64,000 nucleotides of DNA from Spirochaetales bacterium (GTDB lineage Bacteria; Spirochaetota; Leptospiria; Leptospirales; Leptonemataceae). A model generated the notes under the pieces. That model searched no databases. It saw nothing but the letters and a program-made list of their open reading frames with translations, and had not been told where the DNA came from. Location of the stretch: assembly GCA_015075425.1 (NCBI GenBank), contig JABTUL010000001.1:1922001-1986000 (forward strand), given 5' to 3'. This document shows, piece by piece, positions 35,215 to 44,345 of this stretch. Position numbers and translations under genes: made by a program. Positions within the stretch are counted from its first letter, which is position 1. The number at the start of each line of letters is the position of its first letter.

Positions 35215-36216
35215 TTAGCCAAATCGCCGGATGCTATCCGCAATCCGATGGTTTACATCCTTTCTACCATAATCAAGCACAACCCGGATGGCATTCTTAA
35301 AAGCTGTGGCATTGCTGCGGCCATGTCCAATGATGCAGGGATGGGCCACACCGAGCAGCGGAGCCCCGCCATATTCCGCATAATCCAGGCGCCGCTTCAC
35401 GCCCTGAAAGGTAGGTTTGAGCAGCAAGGCTCCTGCGCTGGCCAGCGGACTCTGGGCAATGTTGTCGCGGATCAACTTGAACATGCTCTCCGCAAGCCCT
35501 TCCGTTGCTTTTAGAACAATGTTGCCCACAAAGCCATCGCAAACCACAACGTCAGCGCTACGCTCCCCCCCGTAGATGTCACGTCCTTCTACATTCCCGG
35601 TAAAATTCATGGGCAGCCGGGCCAGGCGTTCATAGGCAGAAACCACAGCTGCATTGCCCTTGCCCGGTTCCTCCCCGTTGGAAAGCAAAGCCACGCGCGG
35701 ATTGGTCAGCCCGAGGATTTCACGGGCATAGATCTCACCCATGATGGCAAATTGCACAAGCCAGCCTGGTTTACAGTCCACATTGGCACCGCCATCAAGC
35801 AGCAGGCAGACTCCGCCATCTTCCCGTGGGAGAGGCAGGGCAATCCCCGGCCGGTCCACACCGGAAATGCGGCCCAGGAAAAAAAGAGCAGCGGCCATAG
35901 TCGCTCCTGTATTGCCGGGAGAAAACATGCCGACGGCACGACCTTCCTTCACCAGCCTGGCAGCAACGCTAACGGATGCATCAGGATTCTTACGCACCGC
36001 CGAAGCCGGACTGTCAGTCATCTCCACCACAGAGCGAGCACCGGCAATGGTGACACTCTCTGTGGAGCCGCCCTGGCGGGAAAGGAGGGCATCCAGAATG
36101 GATTCCTGCCCCACAAGGATAACTTTTGCCCCGTGATCGCGGACGGCCTGCAGGGCACCCTGAACCGCAACTTCCGGTCCGGCATCGCCACTCATAGTAT
36201 CCACGGCCACCCACAT
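35215..36216 (-). CDS. plsX: Phosphate acyltransferase PlsX
   Basis: PlsX converts acyl-ACP to acyl-phosphate for phosphatidic acid synthesis with PlsY. The 333-residue sequence begins VAVDTMSGDAGP and has FSPGNTGATMAAAL, LLLDGGANVDCKP, ALLSNGEEPGKGN, NFTGNVEGRDI, VVVCDGFVGNIVLK and GGAPLLGV, all diagnostic of the family. rpmF lies immediately upstream, the common bacterial rpmF-plsX arrangement. The fab genes that often follow are absent; a small lipoprotein gene follows instead. Confidence 0.96.
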   Translation of the reverse strand: MWVAVDTMSGDAGPEVAVQGALQAVRDHGAKVILVGQESILDALLSRQGGSTESVTIAGARSVVEMTDSPASAVRKNPDASVSVAARLVKEGRAVGMFSPGNTGATMAAALFFLGRISGVDRPGIALPLPREDGGVCLLLDGGANVDCKPGWLVQFAIMGEIYAREILGLTNPRVALLSNGEEPGKGNAAVVSAYERLARLPMNFTGNVEGRDIYGGERSADVVVCDGFVGNIVLKATEGLAESMFKLIRDNIAQSPLASAGALLLKPTFQGVKRRLDYAEYGGAPLLGVAHPCIIGHGRSNATAFKNAIRVVLDYGRKDVNHRIADSIRRFG

Positions 36217-36273
36217 GACGACCCAAGGGGGAGGCCAGTCTATGAACGTAAAGCTTCTTTTAGAAAAGTTCTG

Positions 36274-36462
36274 TCAGGACGCTTTGCTGCGCGGCGGCAG
36301 CACGACCCGGTCTTTGTAATAGCCGCAGGCCGGGCAGATGCGATGGGAAACAACGTAGGTACTGCAATTCCTGCAGGGCACGAGATTGGCCTTAACAATG
36401 GCATGATGCGCCCGTCGGGAACGCTTCTTTTGTTTAGAGGTTTTTCTTTTAGGAACCGCCAT
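36274..36462 (-). CDS. rpmF: Ribosomal protein L32
   Basis: The 62-residue product [20 protein letters not shown]... is bL32. A zinc ribbon is visible as VPCRNC...[12 protein letters not shown] (two CxxC pairs), so this is the zinc-binding C+ form. ATG 36462 is the proper start; a longer open frame upstream overlaps the promoter of the divergent lipoprotein gene. It forms an operon with plsX. Confidence 0.96.
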   Translation of the reverse strand: MAVPKRKTSKQKKRSRRAHHAIVKANLVPCRNCSTYVVSHRICPACGYYKDRVVLPPRSKAS

Positions 36463-36544
36463 TGCTGCCACTCCGCTGCGGGGCGCCGCGGCGGCAACCA
36501 AATATTTGCTATTGACAGAGCCGACCGCCTGGAGAAGCTCAACT

Positions 36545-37054
36545 ATGCGCAGCCTGATGGTAAGCCTACTCGCCATGGTTCTGTCCGCCTGTCTTGTCAC
36601 GGATCGTTTTGATGTGAAGCCGCGCAAGGCCACGCTGGGCGCTCATCTCAAAAAGGACATTGCCCGCGAGGCCATGCTTGGCTGGAAAATGGGGATCATT
36701 CTGTATGGAGGTGAGAAAGGGGTTAACTCTGATCGCTTGCGCGAGCATGACACTCTGCTCTTGCGCGTGGGTTACTACGCTTCCGAGCACATGATAAAAA
36801 TCAAAGACCGCACTTTCTATACCAGGGATTCCGTGGCCCCCTGCCTGGATCAGGTTTTTACCAACGCACTGCTTTACACCAAACTCTATCTGGAGCGGGC
36901 GGAGGATAGCTTTATCCGTTCGGGCAGCAGTCTGACCCGGATAGCCAGCTACGGTCGCTTTGAGGATTCTACCTACTACGCCGCATCAGCAGCCCGCGAT
37001 TGCAAGGTAGAAGAAACGGGCAACGTCTTTGAAACCGGCGAGTTTGGCTGGTAA
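36545..37054 (+). CDS. Putative lipoprotein, unknown family
   Basis: From ATG 36545 the 169-residue product starts [20 protein letters not shown], a good signal peptide with lipobox LSAC. The mature protein is mixed alpha/beta with a charged middle ([19 protein letters not shown]) and two further cysteines (VAPCLDQV and AARDCKVEE). I do not recognise the family; similar small lipoproteins are common in Leptospira-like spirochetes. A 13-residue upstream extension in frame is possible but has no signal character. It is divergent from rpmF and convergent with argF. Confidence 0.7.
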   Translation: MRSLMVSLLAMVLSACLVTDRFDVKPRKATLGAHLKKDIAREAMLGWKMGIILYGGEKGVNSDRLREHDTLLLRVGYYASEHMIKIKDRTFYTRDSVAPCLDQVFTNALLYTKLYLERAEDSFIRSGSSLTRIASYGRFEDSTYYAASAARDCKVEETGNVFETGEFGW

Positions 37055-37093
37055 ACTGGTAAACTTACTTTTGCGCCCACCTTCATGAATCTT

Positions 37094-37110
37094 CCCGACT
37101 GCACGTCGGG
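37094..37110. terminator. Hairpin between convergent genes
   Basis: CCCGAC-TGCAC-GTCGGG is a perfect 6-bp stem with a five-base loop between the lipoprotein stop (37054) and the argF stop (37117). It has no T-run on either side, so it would be a weak or factor-assisted terminator at best. Confidence 0.35.
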
Positions 37111-37116
37111 CATGAC

Positions 37117-38010
37117 TCAGATGCGCTCAAAGATCCATTCGAGCACCGCTTTTTGGGCATGCAATCGGTTCTCTGCCTGATCAAAAATGACCGGTGAAAA
37201 ACGACTCATGACCGCTGAACTGATCTCTTTACCGCGATAAGCCGGCAGGCAATGCATCACGATGGCATCCGCGGTGGCCACATCAAGCAGGGGCAAGTCC
37301 ACCTGGTAGGGGGCAAAAATCTTTTCGCGCTCCTGTTTTTCATTTTCCTGGCCCATGGACACCCATACATCCGTATAAAGAACGTTGGCACCGCGGGCTG
37401 CCTCTATCGGGTCCGTAGTTTCGAAAATCGGCAGATCAGGAAGAAGGGCTCGTAAGCTGGAGCTCACACCGTAGCCGGCCGGGCTCGAAATCCGCAACTC
37501 CCAGCCCAGGAAGTGGGCGGCAACCGCCAGAGAGTTGAATACATTGTTTCCTTCGCCAATAAAAGCCAGGCGAACCGGGCCTTTCACTTTGCAGGCAATT
37601 GTATAAGCATCAGCCAGAATCTGGCAGGGATGCCACTGATCGGTCAGGCCATTGATGATGGGAAGGAGGTTACGTCCGGCAAGATCAACCAGAATGTCAT
37701 GCCGACCGGTGCGCATCACCAGAGCGTGCAAATAGCGGGCCATGACTTCGAGCGTATCATCCATGCTCTCTCCGCGTCCCATTTGCAGAGCACTGCGATC
37801 CAGATTGATTACGTTGCCGCCCAGTTCAGCTATGGCCACCTGAAAGGAAAGTCGGGTGCGCGTGGAGGCCTTCTCAAACAAAAGTCCAATGTTGCAGCCA
37901 TCAAGCGCATGAACGGCAAGCCGACGATTCTTTGCATGCAAAGCGGTTCGCTCCAGCAGGGCGTCAATGGTTCCGGGACCGGGATCAAGGAGGCGCAAAA
38001 AATGACGCAT
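37117..38010 (-). CDS. argF: Ornithine carbamoyltransferase
   Basis: ArgF makes citrulline from ornithine and carbamoyl phosphate in arginine synthesis. The 297-residue protein has the carbamoyl-phosphate loop KASTRTRLSF, the QMGRGESMDDT segment, DQWHPCQILADAYT and the ornithine loop VMHCLPAYRGKEI. The E in KASTRT is typical of OTCases, as is HCLP. ATG 38010 shares a base with the lpxB stop (TGATG). It is the last gene of the fmdB-like/lpxI/lpxB/argF group; the link with LPS genes looks like chance organisation. Confidence 0.94.
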   Translation of the reverse strand: MRHFLRLLDPGPGTIDALLERTALHAKNRRLAVHALDGCNIGLLFEKASTRTRLSFQVAIAELGGNVINLDRSALQMGRGESMDDTLEVMARYLHALVMRTGRHDILVDLAGRNLLPIINGLTDQWHPCQILADAYTIACKVKGPVRLAFIGEGNNVFNSLAVAAHFLGWELRISSPAGYGVSSSLRALLPDLPIFETTDPIEAARGANVLYTDVWVSMGQENEKQEREKIFAPYQVDLPLLDVATADAIVMHCLPAYRGKEISSAVMSRFSPVIFDQAENRLHAQKAVLEWIFERI

Positions 38011-39152
38011 CAGCCCTTCTTCCCCGGAGCACGCGCCAGATCCAGCATTTCAAGAACGGCCCGCGCGGCCTTTTCCGCCGGATTCCCGCGACCCAGCTCA
38101 AAACGCACGTCCTCATAGTCCGTCACCCGCTTCTCCAGCATGCGCAAGGCCACCGTAGAGATCACCTCCGGATCCACCTCTGTTTGCAAGAATTCTGGAG
38201 CGACCTGCTTCTTTGCCAGTAGATTGACCATCCCGATAAATTTCGTGCGGACAACAAGACCGGCCAGAAGAAAGTTGAGCCAGCTCACCCGGTAAAGGAT
38301 AATCATGGGAACATCCAGAACCGCAGCTTCCAGCGTGGCCGTCCCTGAGGCAACGAGCAAAAGATCGCTGGCCTGCATGACGTTCAGTGAATTCTGCCAG
38401 CTATATTCTACATTCAGATCCGGATAAGCGCGCAGATTTTCTATGATAAAATCGCTGAGTTCTGCATTGACGTTGGGCAGTAGAAAACGGACATTTTTCT
38501 CTTTCTTTATCAAGCGGGCTGCCTGAAGCATGGGATGAAGAAGTCTCACAATTTCTGAACGACGGCTGCCTGGCAAGAGCCCGACAATCTTCTGCCTGCC
38601 CTTCTTAACCGGCTCGCCCTGCTTCAGTCGCCTGGTAAGGCTACCCACCAGAGGATGTCCTATAAAAGTGCAACGAACGCCTGCACGATCATACATTTCT
38701 TTTTCAAAGCGAAATAGAGTTAACATAAGATCGACATTCTTCTGGATTTGCTTCATACGGCCGTATCGCCAGGCCCATAGCTGGGGAGAAACTACCTGGA
38801 CCACTTTGGTCCCGGCCGCATGGAGTAGTCCGGCCAGATATAAATTGAAGCCGGGATAATCAATGAGCAGAGCCACATCCACTTCTCTCCGGATAGCTTC
38901 CCCTGCCAGGTGCTGCGCCAGTTTTTTCAGCCGGAAGTAGTTGCGCAGACCTTCCGTAAATCCAATGACCGCCATGGACTCCACTGTTTCAAAAAGCTCC
39001 ACACCGGCTGCGGCCAGGGCAGGGCCTCCGGTACCGCAAAGGGAAAGCTTGACCTCACTTTTTAGAGCGCGCACCACGGCGGCACCCAGCTCATCGCCAG
39101 AGTGCTCACCGGCTACAACCAGAACTTTGAGAGTACGCTTAGCCTTTGCCAT
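38010..39152 (-). CDS. lpxB: Lipid-A-disaccharide synthase
   Basis: LpxB joins UDP-diacylglucosamine and lipid X to form the lipid A disaccharide. The 380-residue GT-B protein has VVAGEHSGDELGAAVVRAL, LSLCGTGGPALAAAG, AVIGFTEGL, VALLIDYPGFNLYLA, VVQVVSPQLWAWRYGRMKQI and FIGHPLVGSL, all typical of LpxB. The C-terminal domain carries VGLLPGSRRSEI for nucleotide binding. It follows lpxI with a 14-base overlap, matching the biochemical order. The gene supports an LPS-producing spirochete. Confidence 0.96.
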   Translation of the reverse strand: MAKAKRTLKVLVVAGEHSGDELGAAVVRALKSEVKLSLCGTGGPALAAAGVELFETVESMAVIGFTEGLRNYFRLKKLAQHLAGEAIRREVDVALLIDYPGFNLYLAGLLHAAGTKVVQVVSPQLWAWRYGRMKQIQKNVDLMLTLFRFEKEMYDRAGVRCTFIGHPLVGSLTRRLKQGEPVKKGRQKIVGLLPGSRRSEIVRLLHPMLQAARLIKKEKNVRFLLPNVNAELSDFIIENLRAYPDLNVEYSWQNSLNVMQASDLLLVASGTATLEAAVLDVPMIILYRVSWLNFLLAGLVVRTKFIGMVNLLAKKQVAPEFLQTEVDPEVISTVALRMLEKRVTDYEDVRFELGRGNPAEKAARAVLEMLDLARAPGKKG

Positions 39153-40014
39153 AAAAAAAACGATTCATCCGCTGGAGTTCCCGTTCATCCGTGGCTTCTG
39201 GATCCAGAGCCAGGATGGTAATGCCGGCCTCCCTTGCCTGTTTCCGGAAGCGATCGGGCTCGACAACGAATGTACGCCCGGCCTCAATGGCCAGCACCCG
39301 ACAACCCGAGCTCAGCATGGAAAAGAGCGTGCTTGCACCCACAACGGGCATGTCAAAACGTAAATCGTGTTCTTTCTTTGCTACCTTGCAGACCACGGCG
39401 CCTTTCTTTTGAAAGAGTTCACCACCGCGTACGATGCAGGCATCGGTCCCTTCCGCACACTCAATGGCTAAGATCGCCCGCTGACCACAAACCACAGCCT
39501 GCCCCACATCCAGTGCATTGATGGTCCGGGCATACTTTAAAGCAAAAAGCACGTCGCGCAACTCCCGGCCACTCAGTCGCCGGCCATAACGTCCGGGTTC
39601 CAGAAAAAATTCCCGGAGATAAAGGGGCTGTTCTACAATGGTAATCCCGCGCTTTTCCAGTTCCTGGGCCAGGCGCAGGAATAAAGAGGTATCACTTTGC
39701 GATGCGCTGCGTAAAAGGAGCCAGATAGAACGTAAATCAAAGGATGGATTGCGGTAGAGAATGTCGCGGCGAGCCTTGCCCAGAAGAAGCAGGCGGCGAA
39801 CATTCTCTTCCTGCATGGTTTTGATCACGGACCGGAAAAAGCGGGTCAGCACAACAGGCCGACAAAAGTCAGCCAGATCTTCTGGCCAGGGGTCGGAGGT
39901 GAAGGGGAGAATACGGATATCCTCGCCGGCGCGCAATGCATTGCGCGCTGCTATCCAGGGCAACTCGCCGGTGCCGGCCAGAATACCCAGCCGGCCTTCA
40001 GTCACTTTTGCCAC
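39139..40014 (-). CDS. lpxI: UDP-2,3-diacylglucosamine pyrophosphatase LpxI
   Basis: LpxI replaces LpxH in many bacteria and makes lipid X for LpxB. The 291-residue protein of the DUF1009 family has LGILAGTGELPWIAA at the start, VRRLLLLGKARR, ALKYARTINALDVGQAVVCGQRAILAIECAEGTDA and the Asp-containing RFDMPVVGASTLFSML active-site region. It starts 17 bases inside the fmdB-like gene and overlaps lpxB. The enzyme should be cytoplasmic or peripheral at the inner membrane. Confidence 0.92.
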   Translation of the reverse strand: MAKVTEGRLGILAGTGELPWIAARNALRAGEDIRILPFTSDPWPEDLADFCRPVVLTRFFRSVIKTMQEENVRRLLLLGKARRDILYRNPSFDLRSIWLLLRSASQSDTSLFLRLAQELEKRGITIVEQPLYLREFFLEPGRYGRRLSGRELRDVLFALKYARTINALDVGQAVVCGQRAILAIECAEGTDACIVRGGELFQKKGAVVCKVAKKEHDLRFDMPVVGASTLFSMLSSGCRVLAIEAGRTFVVEPDRFRKQAREAGITILALDPEATDERELQRMNRFFYGKG

Positions 40015-40291
40015 TGGCAGGTGCGGCCGTGGCCTTTTCCGTGCCGGAGCTCGAGCTCGGGGCCGGCCCGCTCTTCTCTGCCGCAGCGTTTGTGGTGCTG
40101 GAAGGCTCCGATTTACGATAATCGGTCACGTAGAAACCGCTGCCCTTGAAGACAATACCCGCTCCAGCTCCTATCATGCGCTGCACCGCTGCACCACAAA
40201 CATCACAGCTACGCAGAGGCTCATCCTTCATGGACTGAAAGACATCAAAATTCCGGTCACAGGCCGGACAGTGATATGTGTATGTCGGCAT
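39998..40291 (-). CDS. FmdB-family zinc-ribbon protein
   Basis: From ATG 40291 the 97-residue protein begins MPTYTYHCPACDRNFDVFQS, the FmdB/putative regulatory protein signature, with a second CxxC in RSCDVCGAAV making a zinc ribbon. The segment KGSGFYVTDYRKSE is also conserved, and the C-terminus is a low-complexity Ser/Ala/Pro tail, as is usual. The family's role is unclear; the link to lpxI is by close spacing only. Confidence 0.88.
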   Translation of the reverse strand: MPTYTYHCPACDRNFDVFQSMKDEPLRSCDVCGAAVQRMIGAGAGIVFKGSGFYVTDYRKSEPSSTTNAAAEKSGPAPSSSSGTEKATAAPASGKSD

Positions 40292-40371
40292 GAGCCAGGG
40301 AAGGCAGCCCGCCTTCCCCTGGCTACTATAAAAAGAGCTGCCTGTAGCATGCACCTGTCGATTTTTGACCT

Positions 40372-41292
40372 ATGCTCCCATTTCTGGCACAGGCAACTTC
40401 CCTGGCAGGAGCCGGAGTGGCCGCCGCCGGCATTGCCGTGGCTTCGTACTTCACTCTGCGCTTTCCCGATCCGCCGGAGCTACTCTTTGTCGATGAACGC
40501 GAGCAGTACCTGGTCATCTACAGCCAGCGCCAGGAAAAAAAGCAGTACGGCAGTGAAGATAAACAGGCCGGCTATCGGCATCGACTGCTGGGCAACACCT
40601 ATGCCATGCAACGGTCCGGTCGCAAACGCCTCTACGACCATAACATTTTGCTGCGCGGCCTTTTCGCGGGAAAAATTTCCCATCATCGGTTTGGCAATCT
40701 AAAAGAGATCTTTCCACGTGTGGTCTTCATTGACATCGGCTCCGCCATTCTCTACGGGGAAGGAGCACCGACTGTCCGTGACCTCTATGAGGATCCGCAG
40801 ATCTACCCCTATCTGGAAAACCTGGTGGCAACGGATATCGATGATCCCGACCATCCCGAGGCTCGCTACATCAGTGATTACCGCAATGGCCGCAACAATT
40901 TGCCCTTCATGGTCCTTGAAATCCCCAAACTCCTGGTCACAACCGGTCAGGTGAAGAAACTGCTCGGCGCGGCCACCAGAGGCGCACCGGAAGCAACTGC
41001 CATCATTATGCGCTCAACCAATTCCGGGCCGGATCTGTTCTATTCCAATGCAGAGGTAATGGCCCATTTCCGCGCCATCCTTTCCGTCAGCCACAATGTG
41101 AATCTAATGTATTTTTTTCATAAATATATCCTGTTCAAACCGGCGCAGAGCATGCAATTTCATATTCTTGGTGAAATTGACGAAAACATTGGATTGTCCC
41201 GGGGAAAAAATCTCTGGATGGGAATCAACTGGTCCAGACGCACTCTAAGGCAGTCCTTCTATCCCTGGCCCGCAGTGGACATTGAGCGCTAG
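40372..41292 (+). CDS. Hypothetical protein with N-terminal membrane helix
   Basis: A 306-residue protein that I do not recognise. Residues 1-28 form one hydrophobic helix (ATSLAGAGVAAAGIAVASYFTL). The rest is soluble. The segment FPRVVFIDIGSAILYGEG followed by ENLVATDIDDPDHPEA looks like the motif I and II strands of a Rossmann-type SAM-dependent methyltransferase, but later motifs are not clear. The gene is divergent from the fmdB-like gene and convergent with ruvA, so it splits the two minus-strand blocks. Confidence 0.65.
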   Translation: MLPFLAQATSLAGAGVAAAGIAVASYFTLRFPDPPELLFVDEREQYLVIYSQRQEKKQYGSEDKQAGYRHRLLGNTYAMQRSGRKRLYDHNILLRGLFAGKISHHRFGNLKEIFPRVVFIDIGSAILYGEGAPTVRDLYEDPQIYPYLENLVATDIDDPDHPEARYISDYRNGRNNLPFMVLEIPKLLVTTGQVKKLLGAATRGAPEATAIIMRSTNSGPDLFYSNAEVMAHFRAILSVSHNVNLMYFFHKYILFKPAQSMQFHILGEIDENIGLSRGKNLWMGINWSRRTLRQSFYPWPAVDIER

Positions 41293-41318
41293 CCCTGAGG
41301 GCTCTGGCGTGCCGAATA

Positions 41319-41876
41319 TCAAAGTTCCCGTAGGGCCAGAGCAATGGCGCGGGCCACGTCTTCCGTCGCCGGAATGCGGGAAAGGGCCCGCTCCACTTCC
41401 GTGTCCCTGTAACCCAGCTGCAGCAAAGCTTCCCGGGTGAGTTGCATCTGCCCGGCACCGGGCACGCTGCCCTGTCGGGAAAAATCACGACCCTTCATCT
41501 CAAAGATCAGGCGTTCAGCCGTTTTCTTGCCGATGCGCGGAATACGGGCGAGCGCCGTAACACTCCCCTGTCGACAGTATTCCAGAAATTCGCCGGGAGT
41601 AGTGTGACTGAGGATAACAAGAGCCAGAGATGGACCAATGCCCTTGATCGCTGTGAGCTCCCGAAAAAAATTACGTTCCTCAATAGTTAAAAAACCATAA
41701 AGTCTCTGCACCTCCTGACCAAAATGGTGATGCACAAAAAGTTCCACTTCCTGTCCGATGCGCACCTGGGCCATTGTCTTTAAGGGTACATGTATCTCAT
41801 AGCCGGTATGGCCTGCATGAAGTTCCAGCCGCAAACCATCCAGTGAATGCACCATTCCGCGCAGAAAAGCAATCAT
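41319..41876 (-). CDS. ruvA: Holliday junction helicase subunit RuvA
   Basis: RuvA binds Holliday junctions and loads the RuvB motor. The 185-residue protein has the N-terminal OB fold (MIAFLRGMVHSLDG, HHHFGQEVQRLYGFLTIEERNFFREL), two helix-hairpin-helix motifs (AIKGIGPSLALVILS and RIPRIGKKTAERLIFEMKG), and the C-terminal UBA-like domain (EALLQLGYRDTEVERAL). It overlaps ruvC by ATGA. ruvB is not in the window. Confidence 0.96.
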   Translation of the reverse strand: MIAFLRGMVHSLDGLRLELHAGHTGYEIHVPLKTMAQVRIGQEVELFVHHHFGQEVQRLYGFLTIEERNFFRELTAIKGIGPSLALVILSHTTPGEFLEYCRQGSVTALARIPRIGKKTAERLIFEMKGRDFSRQGSVPGAGQMQLTREALLQLGYRDTEVERALSRIPATEDVARAIALALREL

Positions 41877-42346
41877 GACAACCTCCAGGCCATTTCCGAG
41901 AGCCCCGCCAGAGCACAGGCCAGACCATCGGCCGCATCATCACGCTGTGGGCGTACACCAAGCAATCGCTCTACCATCCGCAGCACGTCCGACTTGCTGG
42001 CCCGGCCGCTGCCCGTGAGGGCTTGTTTGATTTCCTGCGGTGTCAACTCAAGGAGTGGCAGGCCGGCCAGCCCGATGGCTGCCAGAATGACCCCCCGGGC
42101 CTGGTACACACCGGCTGCAGTCTTCTGATTGCGGGTAAAAAAAAGTCGCTCCACCACACAACGCTCTGGCCGAAACTCCGCGATTAACGCGTTCACGTCG
42201 GTGAAAAGCCGAGAAAGGCGCAAAGTCATAGCATCTGCAGGTGCGGTTTCCAGTGTACCGTAGCCGCGCACAACCACCTTATGCTCTTTTTTTTCCAGAG
42301 CGCCCCAGCCAGTTATGGCAAAGCCGGGATCAAAACCCAGTACCAA
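41873..42346 (-). CDS. ruvC: Holliday junction endonuclease RuvC
   Basis: RuvC resolves Holliday junctions. The 157-residue protein starts at TTG 42346 (VLGFDPGFAITGWG), with the first catalytic Asp in FDPG, Glu in CVVERLFFTRNQKTA, and Asp pair in QRDDAADGLACAL. The start directly follows the yebC stop (TAGTTG), so the non-ATG start is well placed. The yebC-ruvC-ruvA order is widespread. Confidence 0.95.
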   Translation of the reverse strand: MVLGFDPGFAITGWGALEKKEHKVVVRGYGTLETAPADAMTLRLSRLFTDVNALIAEFRPERCVVERLFFTRNQKTAAGVYQARGVILAAIGLAGLPLLELTPQEIKQALTGSGRASKSDVLRMVERLLGVRPQRDDAADGLACALAGLSEMAWRLS

Positions 42347-43081
42347 CTATTCATCCAGAGCGAGCAGGTTGTGGTAAACGGCCTGCACATCATCATGATC
42401 TTCAAGTTTTTCGATGCCACTGAGAATCCTGGGCGTCTTCTCCAGGTCCACGGTAATTTCCGTTCCGGGCAGAGGGAGCAGACGCACACCCGATTCATCT
42501 ATCCGCAGCGCCTTCCCTTCCAGCGCTTCCATTACCTGGGAAAAATCCTCCGGAGCGGTCAGAATTTCAAAATCGTCGCCGGAAACCGATAGGTCCAGTG
42601 CTCCCGCTTCCAGAGCCAGTTCCATCAGTTCGTCTTCTGCGATGCCCGCCCGAGTTCCAATCATCTGCCCCTTGCGCTCAAAAAGACGCGACACGGCCCC
42701 CGGTTCGGCCATGCTGAAGTTGTATTTGGTCAGGATGGATTTGATTTCCGGTGTAGTCCGACTTTTTTTATCTGTGAGAGCAAGGGTCAAAACTCCCACA
42801 CCACCGGGAGCATAGGCTTCATAAAGGATTTCTTCGTAGCTGTCTGCCTGGAGTTCGCCCGCTCCTTTTTTGATAGCCCGTTCCATTGTGTCTCGCGGAA
42901 TGTTGGCCGCACGGGCACGATTCATGGCAATACGCAGACGAGTATTGCTCGATGGATCCGTGCCGCCCAGCCGTGCGCTGACCATGAGCTCACGGGTGAT
43001 GCGTGTAAAAGCAGCGCCGCGTTTTTTATCAGTGAGGGCTTTTCTATGTTTGATATTGGCCCATTTAGAATGTCCAGCCAT
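42347..43081 (-). CDS. yebC: YebC/PmpR-family protein
   Basis: The 244-residue protein starts MAGHSKWANIKHRKALTDKKRG, the invariant YebC N-terminus, and has NMxRARAANIPRDTMERAIKKG, EAYAPGGVGVLTLALTDKKSRT and the C-terminal IEKLEDHDDVQAVYHN. Family members act as regulators and have been linked to translation of difficult sequences such as poly-Pro. It lies directly upstream of ruvC, which is usual. Confidence 0.94.
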   Translation of the reverse strand: MAGHSKWANIKHRKALTDKKRGAAFTRITRELMVSARLGGTDPSSNTRLRIAMNRARAANIPRDTMERAIKKGAGELQADSYEEILYEAYAPGGVGVLTLALTDKKSRTTPEIKSILTKYNFSMAEPGAVSRLFERKGQMIGTRAGIAEDELMELALEAGALDLSVSGDDFEILTAPEDFSQVMEALEGKALRIDESGVRLLPLPGTEITVDLEKTPRILSGIEKLEDHDDVQAVYHNLLALDE

Positions 43082-43092
43082 GGCACTCCCTT

Positions 43093-43716
43093 TCAGGATT
43101 CAGCAATGGAGCTGGCATCGCCCCGCCCCTGCCGGACAAGTCTTATGTCTCCCTCTGAACAGTCAATCACAGTTGAAAACTCATGGGTACGAATGCCGCC
43201 GTCAACAACTCCACCCATACTGGCATGGTGACCGTACAGGGTCTCGAGCCTCTGCGGATCCGTATGAAATTCTTCCGGCACGGTGATCGATGAACTCATC
43301 AGCGGCAGCTCCAGCTCTTCCATCAAAATGCGATGCAGAACGTGATCCACAATGCGAATGCCCATCGTTTTACGGGATCCTGTACTGCGACGGTCCACAA
43401 GCCGGTTGGCCGCAAAGATAAAGGTGTAGGGGCCCGGAGTGTGAGCCTTCATAAAACGGAACACCTGGTTGGGAATGTTACGGGCATAAACGCTGGCCAT
43501 GGCCACATCGCGGCATAAAAGCGATAGGGGCTGCTTGTCGGACATCTTCTTGATCCGATAGATCTCATTGATGGCCCGCGGTTGATCAAAAAGGGCGATA
43601 AAAGCATAGACGGTGTCCGTGGGAACAATGTAGATAAGTCCCTCGTGCAGCCCGCTTAAAATGCGCTGCACCAGTCGCTTTTCCGGGTGAGTGGGATGCA
43701 ATACGATCAGCGCCAC
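43093..43716 (-). CDS. Sua5/YciO/YrdC-family protein
   Basis: Members bind ATP and threonine and make threonylcarbamoyl-AMP for tRNA t6A (TsaC/Sua5), while the YciO branch has no settled role. The protein shows LIYIVPTDTVYAFIALF, IYRIKKMSDKQPLSLL, TPGPYTFIFAAN and MGIRIVDHVLHRILMEEL...SSITVPEE, the core family set, and resembles YciO in length (about 207 residues). The start is taken as GTG 43716, overlapping the upstream Cys-rich gene by ten bases; TTG 43701 is an alternative. It is part of the CHAT-to-ruvA run. Confidence 0.85.
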   Translation of the reverse strand: MALIVLHPTHPEKRLVQRILSGLHEGLIYIVPTDTVYAFIALFDQPRAINEIYRIKKMSDKQPLSLLCRDVAMASVYARNIPNQVFRFMKAHTPGPYTFIFAANRLVDRRSTGSRKTMGIRIVDHVLHRILMEELELPLMSSSITVPEEFHTDPQRLETLYGHHASMGGVVDGGIRTHEFSTVIDCSEGDIRLVRQGRGDASSIAES

Positions 43717-44345
43717 GAGCGGCCTTTCCGCTGCACCAGACCCTGTAAAGGAATTTTCGCTTCTTCCCCGCACAGGCCGACCAGAATTTCTTCAGGCTCA
43801 AGGAGCGGCTGAAAATCGATCTCAAAGGAATGCACGCCCTGCTGCCTTTGCAAACGCAGCTGACAGAGGCTGCGTAACTCTGTCCAATCATCATCTCCGG
43901 CCCCCATGCGAATCAGCGCCCGATAGAACAGTGTATCCCCCATAAGCTGGCCGTACTGATCGGGAAATTCGCGCTCGAGAAACCTGGACCACCAGCCACT
44001 ATCGTTTTCTTTGGGGTAGCAATCGTACGCCTGACAGATCGACGCGCCGTAAAAACTGAAATTCTGGGAATCGGCAAGACCGGTGCGTTCGGGATGAATG
44101 AGGCAGCCGGTCCGATTCGCGGCGATGAAACCCACAAAAGGGCAGACATAAACATCGCTGACAAATCGCTCTATGGACTGTTCCTCTGCCTCGCGCTCTT
44201 TGCGGAATTCATACCAGGTATCCGGCCGCAAAACAAAGCGAGCGCTGCGCCCGGCAAGGAGGGCCTGCCTGGCTTCCCGGGAAAGCTTCAGATTGTACAG
44301 GCCGCAACAAGCGCTGCAGGAAGCATTTTCCCGCTGACAACTCAA
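43707..44345 (-). CDS. Cys-rich protein, possible CxxCxxCC-type metal-binding family
   Basis: A 212-residue protein that starts at TTG 44345, overlapping the CHAT stop as TTGA. It has CQRENASCSACCGLYN at the N-terminus, then YVCPFVGF, RTGCLIHPERTG and ICQAYDCYP. The clustering resembles the YkgJ-type iron/zinc-chelating family (CxxCC followed by CP..., GC and C), but the spacing differs. No membrane segment is seen. It is most likely a metal-binding protein; its coupling to a CHAT protease gene is unusual and might reflect a functional link. Confidence 0.68.
   Translation of the reverse strand: MSCQRENASCSACCGLYNLKLSREARQALLAGRSARFVLRPDTWYEFRKEREAEEQSIERFVSDVYVCPFVGFIAANRTGCLIHPERTGLADSQNFSFYGASICQAYDCYPKENDSGWWSRFLEREFPDQYGQLMGDTLFYRALIRMGAGDDDWTELRSLCQLRLQRQQGVHSFEIDFQPLLEPEEILVGLCGEEAKIPLQGLVQRKGRSWR

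Noticed and set aside
35752-36612. 286-codon plus-strand frame opposite plsX and rpmF
   Set aside because: It lies antisense to two certain genes and crosses their intergenic promoter.
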